A stretch of DNA of 64,000 bases from Pomphorhynchus laevis. Taxonomy: Eukaryota > Acanthocephala > Palaeacanthocephala > Echinorhynchida > Pomphorhynchidae. The stretch is taken from positions 1-64,000 of the forward strand of contig WNNJ02001327.1 in NCBI GenBank assembly GCA_012934845.2, written 5' to 3'. Under the pieces are notes generated by a model. The model was not told the origin of the DNA and ran no database searches. It was given only the letters and a program-made list of their open reading frames with translations. Numbering within the stretch: the stretch's first letter is position 1; each line of letters opens with the position of its first letter. Positions 13,345 through 24,784 of the stretch are shown in pieces. The position numbers and the translations under genes are program-made.

Positions 13345-13700
13345 TGGGGCGATCGATAGATCACTTTGCGTGATTTGTATTATGCGCCTCGACATCCTCG
13401 GATGTTACGATAGGTATATGTCGCGTGGACCGGGGAGCTGGCAAACACACGGAAACTGCTCTTGCAAAGGATATGTTTATTTTTGTTCGCAACCGAGTGA
13501 CCGAATTTGCGAATCGGGCTGCCTTTTTCATCATATAAATTCTGCACAATCGCCTTGATCATGGCATCGGCTGATGGTCTGATCCTACCAGTTGCAGCTG
13601 CAACTATCGTCAGAACTATCGTGGTCCACCTCCTTTAAACGCTCTTCTTATTTGTTGGGTTTTCGGTTCTCGTGGTAATCGAAGTAGTATGATGCGGATT
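13345..13700. other. GC-richer island, unassigned (possible pseudogene or element fragment)
   Basis: Composition is clearly higher in GC than the flanks. Open frames run on both strands. The minus frame ending near 13380 contains SADAMIKAIVQNLYDEKGS, which faintly recalls the first helices of a linker-histone winged-helix domain, but the match does not continue convincingly. No splice sites, TSD or terminal repeats were found. It is best read as a decayed retrocopy or an unknown element fragment; no function is claimed. Confidence 0.35.
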
Positions 13701-15160
13701 TTTACTGATATGACAGAGCATTACTATTGAATATATAAACGTCAAAAAACGTTTGCGCCATCTTAACCCCAAACAGGCCGCAACATACTATATCCGGGTA
13801 TGTATCTGTTTTTCTTGTGGTTGTGACCCTTTCAAAAGAAATTGATTTGGGAACTAGATCCAGTTGAGGTTCAATTCCTACTATTATTTTACACTAATAA
13901 GTATAAAGGTGTAATAATATTTTTAATTAAAGCTCTTTACATTTTTATATTCATTCTAAGTAATTTAAATGAATAATTAAATAATTCGAATCACAATACT
14001 TTCCGTAGATTTGCAGAAGTAAAAAATCTGTTTAAACTAACTGTTCTAAACATATACTTTATTTTGAAAACGGCTTGTCAGTTGATATTAAGCACTTTTT
14101 GTTATTGTTTGTCTTTCTGTGGAAGTAAAGCAATCTTATTAACACTTGCAGTAGAATAGTGCGTACGAAAACCAATCTAAATATATGCTTCATACCGCAA
14201 CAGAAAGTAATTTAGTCCTTTGCTATTAAAATCATAAACCTCAACTCGGTTTTTCATCTGGATTAATATGACATTATACGGCATTAAAAAGATTTGTCAA
14301 AAAATAATCAATGACAGTTTCTTTGGAAATTCATCATTCAAGCAAAACAACAGAGGCCGAATAAACAAAAAGTCGTTATTTTTGTCCATAGTTTATGTGC
14401 AATGCTTTTAAAAGCATTTCTACATTTGAATAAGAAATACGACAAATAAATATTTCTGATAGTTTAACACAATATTCCCTGTAGTCCAAACCAATTTAAA
14501 ACTACTTTGCTTGGAGATAATAATATCGGATATTATTTTCAGTTATCTTTTGACATAAACAAAGTTGCTATTAATTTAATTTATTCTATTTCTACAGCCC
14601 AGTATTATTGATGACAGAAAATAATTACTAGGTGTTTATTAGATCTCCTAATGTTACCGATTCGCATCTATTTAATAGCATAATTTATAAGTGCGCAAGA
14701 GAATTATTTTTTATTTATATCCTTCAAAGATAGTTCGAATGCTGGTATGCTTCTAAATTAAAAAAGGATTAGTTAAGATTTTTAAAATGCAATGAAATAA
14801 GGAACTAGTGAAAATGCAAGTATTTTAACTAAAATTGTAATACTATCGTTTTATATGTAAAGTGATTTAATTTTTTTAACTAAGCAATGCTTATTCACGT
14901 TTATCAAATACATGCGCAATAGCGAAAATTGTATTTTAAATTATATTTAGATTTCAAATTCTACCCACACCGTCTTGGTGCATAGTCATCAATCCAGATA
15001 ACTGAGTAGGTATAAATCCAGAATTACTAATTAAAAAAAAATAAATTTACAGTGTTTTTTGAAATACGGTTTAAATTTATAAAAAGGCAAAAAAAATATG
15101 CCAGTATTTCTTAATTCAAATTTTCGATAGTCAAACTCCTAATCAGTAATAAATTGAGTA
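13700..15160. other. AT-rich noncoding DNA, nothing recognised
   Basis: No coding, RNA or repeat signal that I can support. Confidence 0.5.
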
Positions 15161-15164
15161 ATTT

Positions 15165-15855
15165 TTGATGATGGGTCTGCCCACACATGAAGTCCTAATT
15201 GCGGGGCATGATGATCGGCAATCTCGACATATGGCTCTTAAAAATATTAGTCTTTGCTCAGGAGGAGTGTTCTAGAAAAGATGACGAACCACTAGATGGC
15301 ACATTAACACCAAAGGCGCGCCTGAACCTTCATTCTTAATGATAAACTTTAGCCTGTTTCATGACCCATCTTGCTCTCATCAGAAGACTATTGAATCAAT
15401 TCAAGTCTAATCAAGAAGCACAGTTTACCGAAACTGTGAGACTAGGCATCTTACACGATGTGTGAAGGTAGGGAATGGTTGATGAGAAGACTAATATTAT
15501 CAATCTCTTTAACCTTTTTCGTGTTGCAGAGGTACCAATGAAGGCTTCCACATGTGTTTCCGAGGGGTTGACATTAAATTGGATGAAACTAACTGGATAA
15601 TTAATCTTAAAAGGAATTTGCTGATTTTTGAAACAATAAATTTTGACCTGCGTCTTGAAAACAGGGTTGGTATCATCAGAATATGCCATCATATGTTGAT
15701 CGTGCATTAGATGTTAAATAATGAATGTAGCTAAGTACAAGATTGGATATAGAGAGAGGAGTCTTGATGCACAACATCAATTGGGGAGAAGTGTTGATCA
15801 TCATGGTCATCATCATAAACAACACGGCGAGCTTGGTGTTAAGCTTGACGTTAAA
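15165..15855 (-). mobile_element. LINE fragment (end of RT and 3' part of ORF2)
   Basis: On the minus strand this aligns by eye, step for step, with the RT region of the LINE copies at 34.3-35.0 and 43.2-43.9 kb. It contains the counterpart of the VVYADDTT motif around 15680 and, downstream, the region equivalent to KYLGFTVTVNWS. It is strongly diverged and has no usable long frame. The left end corresponds to the ORF2 3' end. The right end abuts the 280-bp inverted repeat at 15864. Confidence 0.6.
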
Positions 15856-15863
15856 CAATACAT

Positions 15864-16150
15864 TTATTTTACAATAAATAATAGTTATGGTATGATCGTA
15901 AATAAAAATTATTAGACAAAATATTTGTAGAATAAAATGTTCTAAAAATTAAATATACAATTAAAATACAAAATTAAATACAAAATTAAATACAAAAATA
16001 AAAATACACAAATTAAAATATACAACTAAGCGTGTATGAAAGCTAACAAATTGATTACATTATGGGTTTATGTATCATAAATATTTAGGTGAAAATGCTT
16101 AACCAATCCAGAATGGTTATAATAAATATAGTCTATTCTTGCAAAAATCA
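15864..16150 (+). repeat. ~280-bp repeat, left member of an inverted pair
   Basis: This is nearly identical to the reverse complement of 19188-19462 over its whole length; for example GGTATGATCGTAAATAAAAA, CAATCCAGAATGGTTATAAT and GAAAGCTAACAAATTGATTA occur in both. No coding content. It may be the terminal inverted repeat of a 3.6-kb element (15864-19462), or one of two independent copies of a short non-autonomous element in opposite orientation. Confidence 0.75.
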
Positions 16151-16775
16151 CCAATAATTCATCAGATACGGAACAGAATAAGCCAGTGAAAGCCAAGAGT
16201 ATGTGGACTCAAACCCCGTTTCGGAAAATCAACCCGATTCAATCGTCTAGCTTTTATCACGTTGACGGGAATGACCATATTGTTCTGGATTCGTTCCCTC
16301 TCGATATTCAGGATTTGCAGAGTAAGCTCGGCTTCGACGATATATACTATCAGCAATTGCGCCAACAGGGTGCAGTCGTAGACGTAATGCCACAGAAATC
16401 CCAAAACTGAATTGTGCAACTAGCAGTGAACAAACTGTCGACAAATTCGCGCATTTCTATGCAGTAGAATTAGCGATATATTCTGCTATCTATTATTGAC
16501 GGCTGCAACATCTATGAGAAGCTTCCTCTAAAGAACGCTTTAGTGAAGAACTGCGGTACTGGTGACTAATATTCCACCAAACACGAAACAGAATAAGCCA
16601 GCGAAAGAAATGACCCTAAAAATCGGTAACGTTTGCTGACGACCTTATTTGACGAGCTGATCCTCGTTGCCAAGCTGAAGGTAATCGCGCACGCTCTACT
16701 TACAGCCGCGACGCTGATGATAATTGTTAAACGGATGAATCATTTACTATTTATCAATAGTTGTTATTATATAGT
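16150..16775. other. GC-richer segment of unknown origin inside the inverted-repeat pair
   Basis: A plus-strand frame at 16186-16410 reads as plausible protein (IVLDSFPLDIQDLQSKLGF), but I do not recognise the family and it has no start or partner exon. The string GAACAGAATAAGCCAG occurs near 16170 and near 16585, suggesting a direct duplication. It could be the remnant interior of a DNA transposon. Confidence 0.35.
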
Positions 16776-17620
16776 TATCCTTTAACTTGGCAGGTACTAT
16801 TAATATTGTTATTAGCTTGGTATACAACAGTATTTCCACGCTGTTAACAATTATCGCAGGCATCTAATGGGACCTGAGAGAGAAGATAGAAAGGGAATGG
16901 ACATGCGATCAAATGCAGCTGACGAGTCAATAAAAACAGCTATTTATATGACTGTTATATTGGTCAATATATGACTATTAAACAGCTGTATTTAACAGTT
17001 ATTATATGACTTTTAAACAGCTATGACGTTTATATTAGCAAAACCGATTCGAGTTGTTGCGACTGTTCTATATAGATAGGTTTAAGCAAACACTTCTCAT
17101 GAAGCAATATAATGTCAAATAGACAATTTGTGGATGTGCAATGGAGGTTTAAGATAGCTGATGCAAAGACTTAAATCCAACGACCAGTTATGTCGTTGAA
17201 ATCACCAAGTATAATGTCGTAGTCACAATTGATCGATCCAGGAGGTCACGATTTCCCATGTCAAATATATATTTTGGCTAAACTGATTCAATTACTGTCT
17301 TTACAAAGTGTGACAGATAAACAAGACAGGGCAGGGCAAGAGAAGTTCATTCAGATGGATAACCTTAAGAAGCATTCAAATTAAAGTTACAAGATCATGA
17401 GATGATGAGGAGTAAGGTGGGGTTATGAACGGAGTATAGAGGGCGTTGATGTGTTGTGATTTGAATCGTGTAATGTTCTAAGGGATCAAGATTGATTCTA
17501 TTTCCATAATGACAATGACAAAGACATCTCGACCTGATAAAATACGAAGGGCAAAAGCGCCTCCCAAATTCTACTGAAGGATGCTCAGTGAACACAGATC
17601 TTAACTGCTTCCTATTGCGT
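16775..17620 (-). mobile_element. LINE fragments (RT start and endonuclease region)
   Basis: 16775-16935 matches the minus-strand LINE segment that encodes LPARIVNRVKILLYTKRF in intact copies (compare 43920-44030). 17090-17610 matches the endonuclease region of the LINE C copy at about 36120-36640: the same order of an NDRTGRW-like stretch (near 17180) and an upstream QETW-like stretch (near 17500). Between them, 16935-17035 holds a small local repeat of ACAGCT/TATATGACT units. The copy is broken and rearranged and probably belongs with 15165-15855. Confidence 0.5.
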
Positions 17621-19187
17621 TGGCAAATAAGCGGGATAAAAAAACAAGACAACTAGTTGTATGTGTCCGCCAAGAGGATGTCATCATTGTTGCCGTTACT
17701 CCAGCTGTATACTATCTATTCCACTGGCTTCGTAAGCATTGGGAGTATTTGCGAAAAAATATCATAATGTCCCTGATTTTTTCTCTATTTGCCACCTTTC
17801 TTTAAGAATTTAATTGTTGTAGGTTTACTATTGTCAGAAGAGGGAATATGTCTTTTGGCTGAAACAGAAATTATCGGCGTGCTAGATTGTTCATGAGGAT
17901 ATTGATCAAGAATATGTTCTGCACTAGTTTTTCGAATTCCTTCATCATTTCTTTGTGTTTATGGTTTTTGAGTGACAGTACGTCCTATTTGGATAAATAG
18001 AAATCCTGTGTTGTATGGGATGCGGCTTGAGTCTATGATGATGCCTTAGATTCTTTCGGAAGAAGTCTATTTCGATAAGTTTAAAAATACTTATTTCTTT
18101 GAGTATGCAGGATGGTCCAGCCTTCCGTTTAAACGAAGCCTCGTTATGAGGACAGTCGTCGTTGGTACGTAGCTTCATCGTCATATTGTAGCCTCATTAC
18201 GGAGTCAGCCTTACAACCGTCGTCGTATGTTGATTGATATCATCGCAAAGAAGGGCAACGCTGTGTCCTTATACAAGCAAAATCCCAGTGTCTCCAAATG
18301 TAGCAGTTCTGTCAATGAGGATAAGTCAGATATATCATTTTCAATTATGATGGTTTCAATCTTGTGATTTTGACACAAATGGCCAAAAGCTCTGTCAATT
18401 TTTGTCTGATTATGAGCAATATCACATCGTCATGTACATGCCCGTGCATGCATTATAATGTGTCATTATATATTTCTAAATCCTATTATACAATCAAGGA
18501 AATATTCACGTGCTAAAGTAAAGAGAACATATATATGCTTATATATGATTACTAAGACAATATCTAAGCCAAACAAAAACGCAAGGCACATACAGGCATA
18601 TATACAACAATCTGGTATCGCTCATAATCGGACAAATAACGACCGATCGGTTCGCCATTTATGTCAAAATCCGAATCACAAGATGATAACCATCATTATC
18701 GAAAGTGATATATTTGACGACCTAAAAATACTGGATTGGTCAAACCATGGCTGATCGACAGCTTAACAGAGAAAGCTTCTATAAACTGTGATTGCAAAAT
18801 TATGATTAAGTTCTTCCTGACCAGTCGATTATTTCTGATTATATATAAAAAGTATATAAAAATTATATGTATATTATTGTATAGCATATTTGTTGTATAA
18901 TATATTACTGTAAAAATATAATATAAATAAATATATTATTGCATATATTGTATATATAATTACATCTTAAGTTTAATATAATTTACAATGCATTCCGGCG
19001 AAACAAATACAGAATAAAAACAACATCGATAATAAAAATTGAAATACATGAAATTAATTAACTCTAAAATCATTTTAGAAAACATACCTACTAGTATTGA
19101 TATAATTTAAATAATTTAAACGTTTCGTTTATTTTTGCTGCTAATAGTTAGTATCGTCTTAATTGTTAATTTATGTACAGATCATGT
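17620..19187. other. Unassigned segment, possible LINE 5' part followed by AT-rich DNA
   Basis: Moderately GC-rich to about 18450, then AT-rich. Its position after the LINE endonuclease region suggests ORF1, but no zinc knuckle or other motif is readable. Short frames at 17945-18184 (-) and 18458-18754 (+) are not supported as genes. Confidence 0.35.
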
Positions 19188-19462
19188 AATTTTTGCAAGA
19201 AAATACTATATTTATTATAACCATTCTGGATTGGTTGAGCATTTTCACTTAAATATTTATGATACATAAGCCCATAATGTAATCAATTTGTTAGCTTTCA
19301 TATACGCTTAGCTGTATATTTTAATTTGTGTATTTTTATTTTTGTATTTAATTTAGTATTTTAATTGTATATTTAATGTTTAGAACATTTTATTCTACAA
19401 ATATTTTGTCTAATAATTTTTATTTACGATCATACCATAATTATTTTTTATTGTAAATAAAT
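19188..19462 (-). repeat. ~280-bp repeat, right member of an inverted pair
   Basis: Reverse complement of 15864-16150 with few differences. See that entry for the two interpretations. Confidence 0.75.
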
Positions 19463-19594
19463 AATAAATAAATTATTTATTATTATTTATATTATTTATA
19501 AATAATAAATAATATAAAAAATACATTACCATTATAACATTATGATAATATAATAAATATATTAAAATACATAATATTAATCCATTTTTTATTG

Positions 19595-19773
19595 AGAATT
19601 TTGGAGCAGGAACAATGAAAGAATAATTTATTTTTATATTCCGCTAACTTCTATTTCGTCATTAACAATAAAAAAAACTTTTTGGTGTTCTTTTTGAGTT
19701 TTGATTTGTTAGCGGAAGATAGCGAAATATAAAAAAATATATAGGTGCTTCATTGTTCCTGCTCCGAAATTCT
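19595..19773. mobile_element. Small fold-back element (MITE-like), member 1
   Basis: Inverted terminal repeats of about 25 bp containing GAATTTTGGAGCAGGA, with the complement at 19749-19773, enclose a 130-bp interior. The interior has a second imperfect inverted pair (CCGCTAACTTCTATTTCG and its relative). No coding capacity. A shorter relative with the same termini lies at 53836-53890. Confidence 0.6.
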
Positions 19774-19779
19774 AAGAAA

Positions 19780-20520
19780 TAATTAAATATATTTGGTTTT
19801 AACATTTTAACAAACTTTGTGCTTGATTAAGATATTGCTCTATTGTCATTAAAGATATTTCGTATTCTTTATTCTAATACGCGGTTCATAAGAATACTGT
19901 GTTTTGTAAATTCTCAGTAAAATCAAGACATATCCATTTTTAAATTTATGCATAGTCCATTATATGTAGCCGCAGTGAAATGATCTGATTACTTCAAAGA
20001 AAAAATAGCACTATTATGTATTTCGCGTCTTAGTTGTGCGTCGCCAAAAAATATGTAAATAACCAAATAACACAGCAGTTGCTTCTGAAAATATCTTATT
20101 ACAAAACCATTTAAACTTTTTGTTAATATTTATTTCTATATGTTGAATTCATAAAATACTAAATTATAATAAAGTTCATGTAAATATTAATATTTGTACG
20201 CTTTGAGCTTTTGAAATTATAAAATACTTGATTGATTGGATTTAAAAAATTTAATAAATTAAATTTCAATATTTTAAAAATAATATCTACGTTATAAGTT
20301 TATTTATTTTTTATATTTATTAATGAATTTAATATTGGAAAATGTTTATTTACTAAAATGTTTATAAATTGATTTAATTGATTAGATTGACTTTCAGCAA
20401 TTATTGATTAATTATAACAAATTGTTATATCAAATAATATAGAATCTGAATTAAATGCTTATTACTTACGTATTTCGTGTTTCTTAACTTCGAGTCATCA
20501 TTAAATATTCAATCTTGTCT
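19780..20520. other. AT-rich noncoding DNA
   Basis: Nothing recognised. Confidence 0.5.
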
Positions 20521-20523
20521 AAA

Positions 20524-20932
20524 ATAAGCATTTTGGTATCAGGGCGTCAGCACCACGAAATAAATTCAACAGTGAAATTGTCACAAATGACAAAGTCACC
20601 GTTTCGAGCTAGTTGGCTCTCATCAGTAGCTTGTACTCCCCACAACTGGATTGAAGTTGGGAGAAAAGCTATACGGTGATTTGAAACAACAAATGCTCCT
20701 TGTTCACTTGCAAAGACTGGGGTTTGCAACTGCAAATATTTACCCGTCTGCATTAAGCGCTGGAAAACCAAGCGCGTTGTGCTACAAAGATACACATTAG
20801 TTGGCTACTGGATAGTACAATGTAGCACTACGATGCACTGCTGCTATGCATCACTATCAATAAATTTCCTCAAATGGAAATACTATTGTTCGTGGAATCA
20901 TTTGATATCATTTGGTATAAGCATTTTGGTAT
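20524..20932 (-). mobile_element. ~377-bp ribozyme-bearing retroposed element with perfect 16-bp TSD
   Basis: ATAAGCATTTTGGTAT occurs at 20524-20539 and exactly again at 20917-20932, bracketing 20540-20916. The insert is GC-richer than its surroundings. Read on the minus strand it contains a full hammerhead motif (next entry). Its plus-strand right end is a 10-bp unit repeated twice (ATCATTTGAT, ATCATTTGGT), which could be a short retroposition tail, so the sense strand is not settled. A hairpin GATGCA/TGCATC lies at 20832-20852. TSD length matches the LINE insertions at 9.1 kb (16 bp) and 43.0 kb (14 bp), so LINE-type machinery may have moved it; that is inference. A minus-strand open frame (20547-20795) overlaps the ribozyme and resembles no protein I know. 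Confidence 0.8.
20591..20683 (-). ncRNA. Hammerhead ribozyme, open-stem-III (type III) layout
   Basis: Minus strand, in order. Stem III 5' strand is CAAAUCACCGU (20673-20683). The cleavage position is A at 20672, giving a GUA triplet. The stem I hairpin opens with UAGCUU (20666-20671), closes with AAGCUA (20627-20632), and has further CUCCC/GGGAG pairing. The core CUGAUGA follows (20620-20626). Stem II is GAGC/GCUC with loop CAACUA (20606-20619). GAA is at 20603-20605. Stem III 3' strand is ACGGUGA (20596-20602), then a bulged C and UUUG. All conserved core positions of the family are present, including the A15.1-U16.1 pair, and the inner 7 bp of stem III are perfect. Predicted cleavage lies between minus-strand bases 20672 and 20671. 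Hammerheads are known in Penelope-like elements and short retroelements; I infer a self-processing role. Confidence 0.85.
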
Positions 20933-20934
20933 TT

Positions 20935-21735
20935 ACGCGTTTTGTTTAATTTTAAGAACGCAGAATATCTTACAAAGTTCTAAGTGAAACATTTAAATAT
21001 ACACATTTACTAGTTTACTGGTGAAAATATTTATTAATAATTGAAAATAAACTTTATATAATAGGTTAAGAAGGCAAATTTTCCTTTTTACAAGTATTTT
21101 AGCTTTTATAGCTGATTTGATTAGCTAAATTCTATATGGTGCATTTAAATTCAGATCAAAACTATTTCAGTTGCTATGAGTTATTATGTGGAGTCACTAG
21201 AATTTTTTAGACAAACAATAACTCAATGCGGTATACACCAAATAATGTTGCATCCGAAAATGCCAATGATTTTTCGTTTCTTCGCTGCGATGAATCATAA
21301 GCAGTCGCCCTCTGGGAATCTCCTTCCTTGAATCTTTATCTGCAACCAGCCGTGTAGAGTTTTCCCATCGTAGAAAATATCATGTTTTCTATTTCACTTC
21401 ATTGATGGATAATTATCACTAGTATATTGAGTCATTTATTGATGAGTCGTACTATCTATAGAACTGTAGTAATTAGATTTTCTGGTTTTAATTCATTTGG
21501 GGCCGATCTCAATAATATATGAATAATCCCAAAAATATTTGACTTTTATTTACGAACAATAGCATTAATTAATAGATTCTAATTATAGTATCAGTAATAA
21601 CACTATTGTCTCACAATTTATTATCACGACTAATTAAAGCAGCCTTCGTATACATCGGTGAACCCAAATTACATAAAATTTTAATTTAAACATATTTAAA
21701 TTTAATTTGAAACGGAATGAGACATTCTGGGGGAA
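20935..21735. other. AT-rich noncoding DNA between the ribozyme element and the PLE
   Basis: No gene recognised. A slightly GC-richer patch at about 21290-21380 is unassigned. Confidence 0.45.
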
Positions 21736-21737
21736 TA

Positions 21738-21838
21738 ATTATTTTTGTATCTAAATGCCATTCCCAGAAAAAAGAAATTGAATATTTCTTCGATATTTCG
21801 TTCGCTAACCGCGGACATTATCAAGAAGTATCTGAAAC
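21738..21838 (+). repeat. Inverted terminal repeat of the GIY-YIG PLE, left copy
   Basis: About 100 bp, reverse complement of 26153-26252; it includes GTATCTAAATGCCATTCCCA and TTCGCTAACCGCGGACATTA. It flanks the PLE on its 3' side. PLEs are known to carry terminal repeats in direct or inverted orientation, and this is the inverted arrangement. Confidence 0.8.
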
Positions 21839-22757
21839 AATAAAACAAGTTAAGTTACAATGTATGAAAAACAAAATCATTTTGGACATTCAAATTTGGT
21901 TCGAGGATCTTTATAGCAACAGCCTCCATAACTAATCGGCGTTTTAAGTTAGGCTCGGAAATCAAAACTGACACATTGTCAAAGTCGATGTCATGCCCAG
22001 TTTGATGAGCATGGTCTGCTAATGCCGACTGCGCTGATGTTGTGAGTGCCTTCTTATGTTCTTTTAATCTAGTTTTTAGAGTACGTCCAGTTTGTCCAAT
22101 GTATATGCTTATACAATCCCTACACCCAACCTTGTACACTAGACCCATCTTATCAAAATAAGTTCTTGGTTTGGTGACTAGTGCATCAAGATGATATGTA
22201 CATCGGGTACCATAAAACATTTTTAATGGTAATCCTGACTGGAAAACGAATCTCTTTATTTTATTAAGAATATCCTCACTTAAACTACCCATTGCGGGAA
22301 TATAAAAGCAGTGTTTCAATTTTTGAGGACCAATTAAGTTGGATTGCGCGGAAGTGTGAATGCGTTCTTTTGTTTTCTTAATTATTCTATGTAAGATATC
22401 TATCAGGTAGCCTAGAGATGTAAATATTCTCAAAACTTTGCTTAATTCGGCGTTTAGATAAATTTCTTTGTTACAAATTCGATACGCTCTTAAGCAGAAG
22501 CCACGAAACACACCTAGTTTTGTTGATGCCGAATGACTGCTGTCCCAAGGAATATACAAGCTAGTTTCTGTAGCTTTTCTGAATACTTTAGTGACGGAGA
22601 CATCAGTGGTCAAAACTTCGCAATCTAGGAATGGTAAAAACTCGTTAGAAGGCCAGGTAATTGTCACTTCTATTCGAGGATTCAATGAATTGAAAATTCT
22701 AACAAAATCATCTGCTTTATCACGACTTTCTGGCCAAATAACAAATATATCATCGAC

Positions 22758-24784
22758 TAAATCAGCTAACTGAGTCTACGTATTGTTATATAATTATAAA
22801 AAAAAACATAATAATGCTAAATCAAAATTTAATAATTAAATTATAAAATTAATAATTGTTTTTAGATTTTCTGTAATTTAAATCAAGTTAAAAAATAAAA
22901 ATAAAAATAAAAAATAAAAAATAAAATTTAAAATAAACGTCATTTTTATGAATTGACTAATAAATAACATACTTTGTATCAGAATAAGAATTAGAGGTCA
23001 TCAGGAGGAACTGCTATGCTATCAGGTTTTGGCCCCTAACTCCTCTACCCAACATAGCAGCGGGGCCAAATACATGCTAATGATGTATTTCCTCTGAAAT
23101 AACTATCTAGTATCTTATTCTAATGCAAAGTATACTATTTATTATCCATCCATAAAAATTTGCCACTTAAGAGTTTAAATTTATTCTTTATATTATTGTG
23201 TTGATTTATATATTTTACTATTTTCTGCTTGATGTTATTTTTATAGTAACCTACTTTAAAATATGTATCTATTAAATTATTTAAATGATTTTGAAGAAAG
23301 CCAATATCATTACATATTGTTGCAATTCTTAAAATTTCATTATTTAATGTATTATATTTTATATTATATGGTATGCATGAATGCTCATGCAAAAATGTGT
23401 TTCTTGTAAATTTAAATATGTCATCTTTACGATATAAATTGATAGTAGTTTTAATTGATGTTAATTTAATGTTCATATCTAGATATAATCTTCTTTATCA
23501 TTAATATTGGTTTTGTTAAGAATAAGGCTTTCTGGATAAATGTGCTCACTAATTGAATAAAAATTATTAGAATTAAATACACATATATCATCAATGTATC
23601 GAAACATATATTTCATATATTTATATTGTTTAGATTTAGTTTTTACACAGTTATGAACAAATTCATATTCTATAAAGCTTAAAAACAAATCAGCTATAAT
23701 TGGGCTACTATTACCACCCATTGGAACACATTTTACTTGTCTAAATATAGATATTCCCTACCTTTAAATAATTTTGATTTATCAAAATATTTAAGGATTC
23801 TATTAATTCAATTTTATCCATATATTTATATTTATTTGATGGTTTAATTTTTGTTAGATAGGCGTTATAATTATTATAACATATATATGTATATCTTTTT
23901 CCGAATATAAGATTAATTTTACTAACGCTTCTTTAATATCTACTAAATCTAGATTTGTATAAAGCGTACTAAAATCGTATGTATTTATATTTTGAAAATT
24001 TATTCCTTTTGTCTGTTCTAAAAATTCTTTTGTAGAATTAATACTGAAATAGTGTTTTATACCAGTAATAATTTCGATTACCTTGCAATATTTTTGTAAA
24101 TGTGCTTTAATTACTTTAAGTATTTTATTCATATAGACAGAAAGTGGTTTTAATGTACATTTAAACGACCTACATATGAACCTAGGTTTTATTCGATTTT
24201 TATGTAATTTTGGATTCCAATATAATATAGGTATAGTTTTATTATCTAATTCAACCTTTATACCCTTTTTATCCATTATAGAACAGTGACTTGTAATAAT
24301 TGTTTCTAAACTCAACTCACTACGTTCATATGTTGGATTTACATTTAAATCATTAGAATTAACCTCTTTCATTAGTATATCATAATAAAGCTTTTTGCAT
24401 ATGAAGACAAAGTTATTACTAGCTTTATCAATAGTTGTTATTATATAGTTATCCTTTAATTTAGTAAGTTCTTTATACATATCTTTATTAATTTTATCTT
24501 TCCTTTTATAATTGTTTGTTATTTTCATTTTATTTTTAATTTTATCAAATATATAATCTTTCCAAATTTTTATCTTAGATATATTCGAGCTTTCACTATT
24601 AATCAGCTTACTAAAGTAATCATTTAAGTTATTATATAACGAACTGTAAATTTTATTTTTGTCGTTGTTGTTATTTAATCTTTATTTATACCCTTTTGAT
24701 AGCAGCTTTCTTAATTCACAATTTTCAATTAATTCCAGATTATGGGTACATATATGTTCATTTAATAGTGATGTAAATAGTGAT
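22758..24784 (-). mobile_element. Second-family Penelope-like element nested in the first
   Basis: The insert lies exactly between codons of the host PLE's active-site motif (FYRY at 24785, VDDIF at 22757). On the minus strand it reads CTHNLELIENCELRKLLSKG (about 24755-24695), then an RT with ITTIDKASNNFVFICKK, WNPKLHKNRIKPRFICRS, YDFSTLYTNLD, VPMGGNSSPIIADLFLSF and FRYIDDICVFN, then IYPESLILNKT. It ends at 23135 with LLSGKFLWMDNK. Next comes a ~370-bp 3' region with a GC-rich structured motif (23000-23070) and the terminus GTAGACTCAGTTAGCTGATT. No GIY-YIG domain is seen. The 5' end is cut off at 24784, a few frame breaks exist, and no clear TSD was found. The style recalls Naiad/Chlamys-type PLEs, but that assignment is tentative. 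Confidence 0.85.
22990..23070 (-). ncRNA. Pseudoknot-capable 3' motif of the second PLE family (copy 1)
   Basis: On the minus strand GGCCCC pairs with GGGGCC, and CUGCUAUG, lying between them, pairs with CAUAGCAG beyond, so the two helices cross. UAGAGG can also pair with CCUCUA. The same three helices are preserved in the copy at 59611-59686; the differences between copies lie in the joining loops. The crossing topology is like that of HDV-type ribozymes, but no P3 helix is evident. The function is unknown. Confidence 0.5.

Noticed and set aside
16930-17035. ACAGCT/TATATGACT repeats considered as a CRISPR-like or satellite array
   Set aside because: Only two or three irregular units with no spacers; local duplication within a broken LINE.
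20547-20795. Minus-strand 82-codon open frame that looks protein-like (TGKYLQLQTPVFASEQGAFV)
   Set aside because: It lies wholly within the TSD-flanked ribozyme element, overlaps the hammerhead pairing regions and matches no family I know. The structured RNA explains the sequence constraint better.
22591-22773. Plus-strand frames across the PLE (22591-22773, 24849-25100)
   Set aside because: Antisense shadows of the minus-strand RT coding sequence.
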